Positions 55,319 through 64,000 of a stretch of DNA of 64,000 nucleotides are shown piece after piece. Position 1 is the first letter of the stretch; every line of letters starts with the position of its first letter. Source of the stretch: Arabidopsis thaliana (lineage: Eukaryota > Streptophyta > Magnoliopsida > Brassicales > Brassicaceae); contig NC_003074.8 of NCBI RefSeq assembly GCF_000001735.4, forward strand, positions 21,645,261-21,709,260, written 5' to 3'. The notes beneath the pieces were generated by a model. It had not been told where the DNA came from, searched no databases, and saw only the letters and a program-made list of their open reading frames with translations. The position numbers were made by a program, and so were the translations under genes.

Positions 55319-55471
55319 ATGAGTAGAGGAAGTTGTTGTGGTTTGAGTTGCTTCGAAGTAGCGAAACCAAAGAGAGTAGAGTATATGAGAACGATGTCTG
55401 AACAATTCGATAAAATCCCTAGGAAGCTTTACACGCATGAAGACTTGAATCTCACAATGCAGAGCCGATAG
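55319..55471 (+). CDS. Candidate 50-aa Cys-rich-start small ORF
   Basis: The ORF runs from ATG to TAG, 51 codons. Translation begins MSRGSCCGLSCFEVAKPKR and ends EDLNLTMQSR. It stands out from its AT-rich surroundings by higher G+C, a balanced amino acid mix, a Cys cluster (CCGLSC) that could be lipid-modified, and a T/A-rich leader with CAG just before the start. A splice acceptor TTTTAAAAACAG at 55302-55313 would make it a last exon instead. I recognise no family. It is too short to judge without conservation. Confidence 0.4.
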   Translation: MSRGSCCGLSCFEVAKPKRVEYMRTMSEQFDKIPRKLYTHEDLNLTMQSR

Positions 55472-55643
55472 TGAATTCATACTTTTCAAAGTTAAACTTC
55501 CGAAAATAAAATCAAATTAATAACATTTCAAAACTTTTAATCAGTAGTTTACTAGCTGTTACAAACCGAAATATTTTAATAAACAGAGAGAGAAAGTTAA
55601 AGAGACAATGACAAAACACAAACCAACATGGTTGAAAGGTTGA

Positions 55644-55646
<3 letters not shown>

Positions 55647-55686
<40 letters not shown>
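55647..55686. repeat. (AT)n microsatellite
   Basis: About twenty AT units. Confidence 0.92.
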
Positions 55687-55688
<2 letters not shown>

Positions 55689-56110
55689 AGTATTTAATTT
55701 CTTATTTTTAATTCCAAAAATCATTATTTTAGATCAATAGTTTTTATTGATTTTTTTGTAAACTATTGAATAATAGAGAATTTTAAATTTTCCTAGATCC
55801 CTAATTCCAACATACTTATTTCTCTGTTGATTCTTTTTATCTCCAAAATCGACTTTAAAAGATTGATATTCAATAGTTTTAATCAAACAGTTTCTATTTT
55901 AAAAATCGTTGAAACCAAATCTCGTGGATTTCTAGATCTATAACTATTAATTCAAGAAGATTTAGATATTGAACTTTTGTTTCGGAAAGAAATAGATATA
56001 AAATTATTTCTTCGAGGACATATAGATCGTGCTCACAAATCAGATTCTATCTAGTATGATGTGTCGAGGAAATAGACTGTTTTCCGGAAGAGATAGTCGA
56101 AATTCGTATA

Positions 56111-56282
56111 TGGGCCAATCTTTATAAGAAAATAACCTTTAGAAAAGTTACACTAGAAGAAAGTCCGGCCCATCTTTATAAGAAAACTATTATGGGCCAA
56201 AATAAAGGTAGGCCCATTAACCCAGGGAAATAATATATCAGTGATAAATCCTTCTTCTGTCCCCTTCCTCCTTAAACCCTAA
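56111..56282 (+). promoter_or_regulatory. Site II + telo-box promoter of L1-domain gene
   Basis: Site II cores are at 56111-56116 (TGGGCC), 56168-56173 (GGCCCA), 56194-56199 (TGGGCC) and 56212-56217 (GGCCCA). A telo-box AAACCCTAA is at 56274-56282, 32 bp before the ATG. This combination is the classic cis-signature of plant ribosomal protein and ribosome biogenesis genes. Confidence 0.75.
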
Positions 56283-56313
56283 TCTCTGTACTCTCTCTTC
56301 CTCAATCCCTCCC

Positions 56314-57654
56314 ATGACCACCGCAGTTTCGCCGCCGCCGCCGCAGGAGCAGCAACTTGTTCACGCTTCGCAGACTTCAAGAGTGAGTCCCAAGACAGTG
56401 GAGAGCGCCCTCAATGGTCTTATCAATTGGAGAAGCGACAAATCAAAGACAGAGAAGCCTCAACTTCTCGAAGAAGACGAGCTCGTCTACCTTTTCGTTA
56501 CTTTGAAGAAGATTCCACAGAAGACCCGTACGAATGCTTACCGTATCCCTTTACCTCATCCTCTTATCAACCCGACGGTCGATTCGCCGGAGATTTGTCT
56601 CATCATCGACGACAGACCTAAAAGTGGTCTCACCAAAGATGATGCGATGAAGAAGATCAAATCTGAGAATATTCCAATCACCAAGGTTATTAAGCTTTCG
56701 AAACTGAAGAGTGATTACAAGGCGTTCGAAGCGAAGAGGAAACTCTGCGACTCTTACGACATGTTTTTCACTGATCGGAGGATCATTCCTCTGCTGCCGA
56801 GGGTGATTGGGAAGAAGTTCTTTACGAGCAAGAAGATTCCGGTGGCGCTTGATTTGAAGCACAGGAACTGGAAACATCAGATAGAGAAAGCTTGTGGATC
56901 TGCTATGTTCTTCATAAGGACTGGGACGTGTAGTGTCATTAAGGTTGGGAAATTGTCTATGGATATTTGTGAAATTACTGAGAATGTGATGGCGACATTG
57001 AATGGACTAGTTGAGTTCTTGCCTAATAAGTGGACGTACGTTAGGTCTTTGCATTTGAAGTTGTCTGAGAGTTTAGCTTTGCCTATATATCAGTCTGTTC
57101 CTGATTTGAAGCTTAAAATCGATGCTTTTGGGTCTGGAAAGAGTGTTGTTCAGGAGGAGAAGGAAGGTGAAGTTGAAGAAGTTGTTGCTGTTGATGGTGG
57201 AGAGAAGAGTGTTACAGGGAAGGGAAAGAAGAAGAAAGGTAGGATTCACGAGGTTAGGTATATGGATAGTAATGTAGCTGAGGTGCTTGATGAGGATGAG
57301 ATTGGTGGTGACGAGGATAATAATGAGATTGTTGAGTCTGAGGAGAAGAAGATGAAGAAGAGGAAGAAGGAGGTAAGTGAAGTTGCAGAGAGTGAGAAGC
57401 CGATGAAGAAAGCTGCCAAAGGGAAGTTGAAACCTGATGTTGAGAAACCGATGAAGAAAGCTGCCAAAGGGAAGTCGAAACCCGATGTTGAGAAACCTAT
57501 GCAGAAAGCTGCGGTCAAGGGGAAAGTTAAACCAGATGTTGTGAAGCTGGAGAAGAGCAAGGACGGCTTAAAGGCGAAAAAGACAACAATGGTTGCGAAA
57601 GACGAATCTGGTGGTGGATTGAAGCCGAAGAGAAAGAGTGTGCTTAGGAAATGA
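56314..57654 (+). CDS. Nucleolar ribosomal L1-domain protein (RSL1D1/Cic1-like), intronless
   Basis: A single exon of 446 aa. The L1 domain covers ~residues 25-270 (ESALNGLINWRSDKSK, LVYLFVTLKKIP, SDYKAFEAKRKLCDSYDMFF, LPRVIGKKFF, ITENVMATLNGLVEFLP). The C-terminal ~165 residues are alternating acidic and very basic. They include three tandem copies of a 16-17 residue unit (EKPMKKAAKGKLKPDV and variants) encoded at 57394-57540, then a Lys-rich tail. This fits RSL1D1/Cic1-type proteins that work in 60S pre-ribosome assembly in the nucleolus rather than a structural ribosomal L1 of ~215 aa. The promoter carries four site II elements and a telo-box. I recall it as At3g58660. Confidence 0.93.
   Translation: MTTAVSPPPPQEQQLVHASQTSRVSPKTVESALNGLINWRSDKSKTEKPQLLEEDELVYLFVTLKKIPQKTRTNAYRIPLPHPLINPTVDSPEICLIIDDRPKSGLTKDDAMKKIKSENIPITKVIKLSKLKSDYKAFEAKRKLCDSYDMFFTDRRIIPLLPRVIGKKFFTSKKIPVALDLKHRNWKHQIEKACGSAMFFIRTGTCSVIKVGKLSMDICEITENVMATLNGLVEFLPNKWTYVRSLHLKLSESLALPIYQSVPDLKLKIDAFGSGKSVVQEEKEGEVEEVVAVDGGEKSVTGKGKKKKGRIHEVRYMDSNVAEVLDEDEIGGDEDNNEIVESEEKKMKKRKKEVSEVAESEKPMKKAAKGKLKPDVEKPMKKAAKGKSKPDVEKPMQKAAVKGKVKPDVVKLEKSKDGLKAKKTTMVAKDESGGGLKPKRKSVLRK
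57394..57540 (+). repeat. 48/48/51-bp in-frame tandem repeat in L1-domain gene
   Basis: Units at 57394-57441, 57442-57489 and 57490-57540 encode basic 16-17 residue repeats. Units 1 and 2 differ mostly at third positions and one K/S codon. Confidence 0.9.
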
Positions 57655-58432
57655 GGCAGAGGAAGGTCTTGAGTGTTTGCTTTTGAGTATGATTTATGTT
57701 TTATTTTCTATCGTAGTTCTTATTACATTTTTGAGCCATTTCATATCTTGTACTACTTCTATGAAACATTGAACTGGTGAATGTGGGTTTGATGGTTTTG
57801 TGGAGGAAACATACTACTGTTCACCTTTTAACTTTTTAAAGGTTTTTCTTTCTAAACAAAGACTATTTATCTGAATTTATTGCAATAAGCATTGATCAGG
57901 TTATGATGGTACTTGCATGATCTTGATCCCCATCTCTTAGTAAATGGCTCACCAAAGCTTTAACCATTTAAATCATATAGAGGTCTCTTAGAACAGTTAT
58001 ACCCAAAATCTGCATGAGTTTTTTTATTACTCGCAAGCCAGCACAGCACTTCAGGCTTCGTCTTTCAGTCATAAGAAGAATTAAAAGTTGATATGATCTA
58101 GAGAAGACATGAAATAAGGAAATGCAAAAGATCAATGGAAACAAAATTTATGATAACTAAATAGAACACTGTTTATGAGCAATTTTTTGTGTAGCTGCAT
58201 ATAAAAATAGGGGGAAAAAATTATAATATTAAACTAGTGAAGTAATCATAAAGTTGTATGTAGTAAACATTATCATACAACGACATAGGCTGGAACTTAA
58301 TGTGGTCACAATTATGTAAGAACCTCGACCATTATGCAGCCAGCCTCTGAATGGTTTACCAATTATTCTCCTGATCATAAGCACCTTTCTCTTTCTGCTC
58401 TTTTTTAATATGTTTAATCCTTTTTGTATTTC
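57655..58432. other. Convergent spacer L1-domain gene / PCO5
   Basis: 778 bp of 3' flanks. AT-rich, no gene recognised. Confidence 0.5.
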
Positions 58433-60054
58433 TCATTTTCTAATCACTGGACCTCTGTACGGAACTCTCCATATCACAAAGTTATCTGGAGGTTGATACT
58501 CTTCAAGCCATGTCACATTTGAGATCACTTCTCCATTCATCACTTCAATCTCACCTGGTTTCACATATGATGTCATCAACAACATTGCCATAGTAACAAA
58601 TGATAGTCTTAAACCAAATCTGTTTAGCAATACAGATAATGAGCATGTTCTATGAGAGTATGAGACCTTTTCTCTAATCAACAACCTAGTGGTTTAAACC
58701 ATGATTCTTCCAAAATTGTTATGAAAGCTGTTACATTACGAAATATAGTAGCACTTTTAAGAAGTTATAAACTGGTATTTCGTGAAGTTTGTGATATTTT
58801 ACCAGGTAAGTCTAGCATTGGGGATTTTCGGAAGTAGTTGCAGTGTCTGCCATGAGTAGAAGAGTATGGAGGAGATAAGATGTCGAAGATTGCACAATGA
58901 GTAATGGCTTTGAAACAATGAATGTTGCCACCGGTTGTTGGATATAGAGTGGTTGCTGGGCTAGGGGAAGTCATATCAATATCCTTGACCAGCTTCGCGG
59001 GTCTTGCTATGAGTAAAAGGGAACAACATATTACTCATTTTGAAATGATTCATATAGCACGGAAGTTATACTGGGGCAGTTTACAAGTCACTTTTTACCT
59101 TGTAATGGATCGTCTAGCTCTGATTGGTCAGGCTCAGCCCAATCATATGACTTAACGTGCATTGAACCATAAACAAGCTTGCTTAGCACTGTCATGCCTG
59201 GATGATTATGAAGTGGTATGATAGACCCAGGTGGCATGCAGAAAATTCCAATCTGACAAAATAATGATCAAAGCATAATAAGCAGACAAGTAAAGCAAGA
59301 ATATTGCATTTCAGAACTTTGTTTAACTGCAGTAAACATGTGGAGCGTGTTGCTCCATGGCTTAGGCAAGGGCCATACCAGGAACCAAAATGATTAGTGA
59401 TGATGAGAAATTTGGTTTCAACATGAGAAATCTAGCTTAGGTACTTCTACTTAACCTAAACTTTAATGCCTACCCACTTACTCTCAAGATTTCATAGCCA
59501 ATTTCTGACTATATCGATGAAGGCAGACTCAAACTTTAAAAGGTGAAAACTACATGCGATACCATCCTGCAAGAATGTTTGCTCACCGAGAAGCTGTCAC
59601 ACTCATGTAACTGAAGGTATTTTATTGCTGGCAGAGAATGATGGTTTCCATTACGCTCGTTCCCAGGACCAGGCCAATTACGCACCAATTGAGCTTCCTG
59701 TTCGAGACCAACATCAGACGGCTTGATTTTCTCTGAAATAAAAATTACAAGTATCACGTATGTCTGCAAGTAATAGACACGATAAACAACAGTTGTCTAA
59801 TGCCACAAGAAGGTGCGATAACCAATATAGAACTGCAATTCAGACATAACGAGCAACACAGTGTGCCTAAAGAACATAATGGAGCAAGCAAGATTGCAGA
59901 AATAGAAGGGAAGAAAATTTGCAAGACAGTGTATCAATAATGTCGTCGTACCCAAGACATTGCGAACCTTGTCTAAGGCCTCCTCAGACACAGGACCATT
60001 AGGTGAGAGAGATGACTTGCAAGTATTGAAAAGCCTCTGAATAAAATATGGCAT
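58433..60054 (-). CDS. PCO5: Plant cysteine oxidase PCO5 (thiol dioxygenase), 5 exons
   Basis: Exons (minus): 59952-60054, 59587-59732, 59099-59252, 58803-59006, 58433-58554 total 729 nt, giving 242 aa. It has the PCO/ADO-type double-stranded beta-helix: [20 protein letters not shown] supplies two iron-binding His, and [19 protein letters not shown] the third. The conserved C-terminus is [20 protein letters not shown]. The enzyme oxidises N-terminal Cys of ERF-VII factors with O2, feeding them to the Arg/N-degron pathway, so it acts as an oxygen sensor. The start is ATG 60054, giving MPYFIQRL, matching the start of its close paralog PCO4. The frame stays open a further 37 codons upstream but begins with TTG. 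Confidence 0.95.
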
Positions 60055-62106
60055 GATACAAAAAGAAGACACAGCTCCAAGTTCTTGAGCTTCTAACTTT
60101 GGTAACCCTCTTTCAGCAAAACGGCTTTGAGTTATCAAAACAGCACCAGCGATCACCTTCTTCAATGATTCTCAAGCACTGCCCTGAAAGGAGAGAAAAG
60201 AAAACAACTTTAACTTCATATAGAGCTCCATAATCTAAACAAACACATCTGAAAACAAATATTACAAATCCAGGAGCTCTGAGTCTCTCACAAAGTAGTG
60301 TTTTTGACGAACTCTAACAAGTGAATGATTAATCTTTTTTCTTACATATCGAATTCAAAATCACTGCAGCTACCTAAATGGGCTCACTCAATGAAGCAAA
60401 AGTATTGCCAGGAATAGAATTTAGGTCAGTTATTTTGCAAAACTGAATCATATATCGAATTGAATTGAATTGAATTGAGCTGTGCCCAGCAAATTCTCTC
60501 AATTCATTGAAGAATATTACAAGCAGAAAAAAAAAAAAAAAAAAACGATTTGAAAACATACTGGAACAAGAGAAATGATGATTTGGAGTTGTTGCAGCAA
60601 GTAGAAGAAGAAGAGCAGCTAAACTAGAAGCAGGAGTGCTACAGAGAAGAGAAGAGAAGAGAAGGGAAGTTTCAATTTCAATAGATTAAAAAAGAGAAGA
60701 GTGAGAGACCTTTCGAGCAGAAGAGTGAAAATCCGAAGAACGGCGACGAGGAGATGTATCGGAGGAAACCGATGATGGAAATGGTTTTTTAGTCGGAAGG
60801 AGGAATCAGAATTTGATCTCTTCTTTTTGTTTCTTTTGCTTTGTGAGTCGTTTAAAAACGTCAAGTCTCACTCTCTCTCCCCTTACTTTTCAAATTAGTC
60901 AATTTCAACCCCCTTTGCTTTTTAAGCTCGAATAAATAATTCCACCTATTTTTTTAGGACGAGAACAAACTGCAACTTTTTTGGTAGTACCAACTTACTA
61001 GTACAATTTCGTATACATTCATTCTCAGATTCTCTTGCTAAGTTATAAGAATGGTAAATTATTTAATGTGATTTTTGCTATTTGTGAAAATAGAAGATAA
61101 CGAGCTTATTTTAAAAAACAAAAAAAAAACTATAAACTTCAAAGATTTTGCTATGGTTATTAGATTATGACATTAAAATATTAATTTTAATAGATTTTCA
61201 TTCTAAAATGCATCTAGATTTCAATATTGATTTCCAAGTAGCAAGAAAATTATTTAAAATCATAGTTAAATTAAATTAATCTTAATTTGATTTAAAATTA
61301 AAAAAACTCAAAATTAAGTTGTCAAACTACAACTGACTGCCACAAGGTTATAATTTTAATTTAAGCGATTGCAAATATAGTTCAAGAAACCATGCATTAA
61401 AAAAAAAAAAAGTGGACAAATTTTAGGTGACTTTGGGTATTTATGGTCATCAATGTACTCTATTAGTGGACTTGAAAACTTTGAAAAGCCCAACATTTGT
61501 TCTGGCTCTTTAATCTGAGACCTAAACATTGCTGATTTGGTCCATCTAAAAAACATAGTCAAAGTCCGTTTGTCCGGAAGTTTTTTCTACCAATTCCAAA
61601 AGGCCTTTCTCGGCCTATATGACCTTTGTGTTGGTCCCTGACTTCTCCTATGACTAATTGCTGTGCCCTGTGTGCCATTTTTTTTTAATCAGAGTTTTCT
61701 CATTTTATATATCAACAAGTTATACAATTTCGGATTAAATTCCGACATCGTCAAAAAGGAAGAAAAAATCCGACCAACTCTAATATTATTGGTTATAGTT
61801 TTTGCGTGTTAACATTTTTTAGTTAATATAGAGATCAAATTTGGGCCAAAATTATCTACGAGAAAGTCTGTCTCAACTATCCAAAGTTAAAGATATTTTC
61901 GCTGAGAAGTTAAAAATAATATTTCGATGGGCCCTTCAATCTTAGCTAATTTACTAAAGTAACCCTTGTCGAAAAATCAAAAATATAAAATCGCAAAACG
62001 AACACGGCTTAGTTTATCTTCTTGTCTCTCTCTCATTTCTTGTTATTATCCACGAACGAAGAAAAACCTAGAAAACAGTTGAAGAAAGAAAATCACAAGA
62101 GAAGCC
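60055..62106. promoter_or_regulatory. Divergent upstream region PCO5 / MBF1b
   Basis: A 2.05-kb head-to-head spacer. PCO5 side: probable leader exons and introns up to ~60860, with an A-run at 60528-60544 and a CT/GA-rich stretch at 60640-60670. MBF1b side: a site II core TGGGCC at 61928-61933 and a CT-rich leader (TCTTGTCTCTCTCTC). No coding region between. Confidence 0.5.
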
Positions 62107-63365
62107 ATGGCCGGAATTGGACCGATTACTCAGGATTGGGAACCAGTTGTGATCCGCAAGAGAGCTCCTAACGCTGCAGCTAAGCGCGACGAGAAGACTG
62201 TCAACGCCGCTCGTCGAAGCGGCGCCGATATTGAGACCGTTCGAAAATGTTTGTTTTCTTTCTTTCTCTATCTCCGTCTCTCTGATCTACCTTTGTAGCT
62301 TAAGTTGTGGGAGAATATTTCTCTGGTTTAGGTTAAATTTGGCGATTGAATCTAGATGAGTTTTATTACGCTGTGTTTTAGTTTCCATGATTAGGGTTAT
62401 TTGCCTTCGTCGCCGTCACTGGATTATTGTGGTTGTCTTAGAAGAGATCTGTGTTAGGTTTTCGCCTGTTGTGATTCGAATTTCGTTTGCTGCAGTAACA
62501 GTTCGTCCGATTTTACTTATGGATTCTTGTTCGTATCAGATTGATGTTTCTGTTTTGACATTTGAATATGCCTTTATCATTTTTTCTTTTTCGTGAAATC
62601 TCCTTTGTTCTATATGAGTATTTCTAGTTGTTGCAAGTAATCATCTAACGAGATTTGTTGTTTTTGTTATTGCTGGGTTTAGTCAATGCTGGATCGAACA
62701 AGGCTGCATCAAGCGGCACCTCCTTGAACACAAAGAAGCTAGATGATGATACTGAGAACTTATCTCGTGAGTTATTCAATCTCTTTCTCAAGGTGTATTG
62801 ATCTGATTTCTATATTGATATAGTAATGTTAGTATCTATCTCTATATCCCTTGGACACAGTGGGTGAACTAGATTCTTAGGGTCTGTTTTCTTGCAATGT
62901 TTGAATTGTACTAGTGAGTGGAAGTCTTTTTTTGTTGATGGGTTATTGGGATGCCACGAGCTGATGCTTTATGTACTATTTATCCGCAAATCACTGTGTT
63001 TTCCATATGTGTCTTAGATTGATTAGTAGTGTTGGTTATCTTTAACACCTTGGTTGTGTATGGTTTTGAAATCAGATGATCGTGTGCCCACTGAATTGAA
63101 GAAAGCCATCATGCAAGCTAGAGGGGAGAAGAAGCTGACTCAGTCCCAACTTGCCCATGTACTTTCATTTTTCTCTGTATCTTTCTCTTTCTTTTACTGT
63201 CTTTCGTCAGTAATTGAATTCATTGTATGGGTTTTGATTCTGTAGCTGATCAATGAGAAGCCACAAGTGATCCAAGAATACGAGTCTGGGAAAGCAATTC
63301 CGAATCAACAGATCCTTTCAAAGCTGGAGAGGGCACTTGGTGCTAAACTCCGTGGAAAGAAGTAG
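62107..63365 (+). CDS. MBF1B: Multiprotein bridging factor MBF1b, 4 exons
   Basis: Exons 62107-62248, 62683-62766, 63076-63158, 63246-63365 total 429 nt, giving 142 aa. The N-terminal MBF1 domain (~1-75) includes [15 protein letters not shown] and [15 protein letters not shown]. The C-terminal Cro/C1-type helix-turn-helix (~85-140) includes [35 protein letters not shown] and [13 protein letters not shown]. It bridges TBP and bZIP-type activators as a transcription coactivator. It is also found with ribosomes in yeast and animals (EDF1/Mbf1). It sits head-to-head with PCO5. Confidence 0.97.
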
Positions 63366-64000
63366 AAGTGTAGAACAAAGCTCTTAAAGGTAACAACAAA
63401 AGCTGATCGCAGTTTCTCTCCAGTCCACATGCTTTACCATATCCTAAAAACTATATCTATGTATGGTTTGGTTTAATGGCGTAGTAGTTTGTTGCGAGGA
63501 ATCTTTCATGATGTAAGAAAAACAAAGCTGTTTGGAACCTTTTGTCATTATAAATAATCTCTTCTCTTTCTTTTTCGTCATGTCTCGTAAACTTTATCTG
63601 CCACGGATGTATGTTCTTAAAGAAATTGAAGATTGAAATTGATCAATTGCCAATAATGATCTCTTTTGTCTCTGTATATGTATTGATTCAAACAGAAATC
63701 ATAGTAGAAAACTGTCAAGAGAAATTGACCTTTTAACATAATATCTAAGTTTGGGCTGGATAATATCTAATTTTTGGGCCTGGATAACGTTTTACGCGTC
63801 AGGGACTAAGTTGTACAAAATGAAACTAAAGGGACAAAATAGTAAAGTTGGGTGCCACTGTTCCCCGCGCCACAAAACAAAAACAGTACAGTGAGTCAGT
63901 GAAGCTGACATTCACACACACACACTCACACAAAAACCAAAAACTAATTTTCACGAAATCCGAAGCTTAAAAATTATTCCTCTACTGTTTCAATTTCATC
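63366..64000. other. MBF1b 3' flank and upstream region of the next gene
   Basis: The 3'UTR of MBF1b lies up to about 63570. Further right, a (CA)-rich leader-like stretch (63913-63940) near the edge suggests the 5' region of a plus-strand gene whose coding part lies outside the window. Confidence 0.4.

Larger units (their letters stand above)
53960..56313. other. Intergenic between TRM7 and L1-domain gene
   Basis: It holds the TRM7 leader (GA-rich near 54660-54700), three copies of a 15-bp motif around an oligo-T (54853-54948), the 50-aa ORF at 55319-55471, the (AT)n tract and the L1-gene promoter elements. Confidence 0.5.

Noticed and set aside
60055..60165. N-terminal extension of PCO5 by 37 codons
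   Set aside because: The frame is open but its first codon is TTG, and the paralog PCO4 begins at the equivalent of MPYF.

Overview
The window is plant nuclear DNA. It has canonical GT-AG introns of 70-700 bp, AT-rich introns and intergenic DNA, plastid or mitochondrial-type precursors, and plant-only families (PPR, trihelix, TRM, TTL, plant cysteine oxidase). The spliced proteins agree, in sequence as I recall it and in length, with a run of genes on Arabidopsis thaliana chromosome 3 around At3g58530-At3g58680. Locus names come from memory and were not searched. All gene models were spliced by hand, and every multi-exon CDS sums to a multiple of three.

Layout from left to right: F-box/LRR gene (+, 499-2959); small single-span protein (+, 3763-3966); lipid-transfer-type protein (-, 4246-4973); CCR4a deadenylase (-, 5620-8636); a 3.2 kb AT-rich gap with a ~60-bp tandem repeat and a long-inverted-repeat element; DEAD-box helicase RH52 (+, 11839-15092); CCR4b deadenylase (-, 15606-18437); a gap with two doubtful small ORFs; PPR protein (+, 21002-23227); NECAP-like endocytic protein (-, 23486-25739), divergent from ketol-acid reductoisomerase (+, 26301-29379); a 5.8 kb gap; TTL4 (+, 35137-37699); trihelix factor (-, 38668-40511); Raf-like kinase (-, 41893-47415); a gap with a Helitron-like scrap; TRM7-like protein (-, 51089-53959); a possible 50-aa ORF (+, 55319-55471); nucleolar L1-domain protein (+, 56314-57654); plant cysteine oxidase PCO5 (-, 58433-60054), divergent from MBF1b (+, 62107-63365). 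Both ends lie in upstream DNA of neighbouring genes.

There is no operon-like cooperation. The genes are mostly housekeeping: mRNA decay and translation (CCR4a, CCR4b, RH52, PPR, L1 protein), coat-vesicle traffic (NECAP), branched-chain amino acid synthesis (KARI), signalling scaffolds and kinases (TTL4, Raf-like), oxygen sensing (PCO5) and transcription (trihelix, MBF1b). The most interesting structures are the two CCR4 paralogs with identical 11-exon architecture and a shared upstream sequence block, the non-autonomous foldback element at 9841-10669, a GC-AG intron in TTL4, a 20-nt microexon in the kinase, a GAE/gamma-ear-type C-terminal motif in the NECAP, and direct repeats bracketing oligo-T tracts. 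I found no convincing wholly new biological system.
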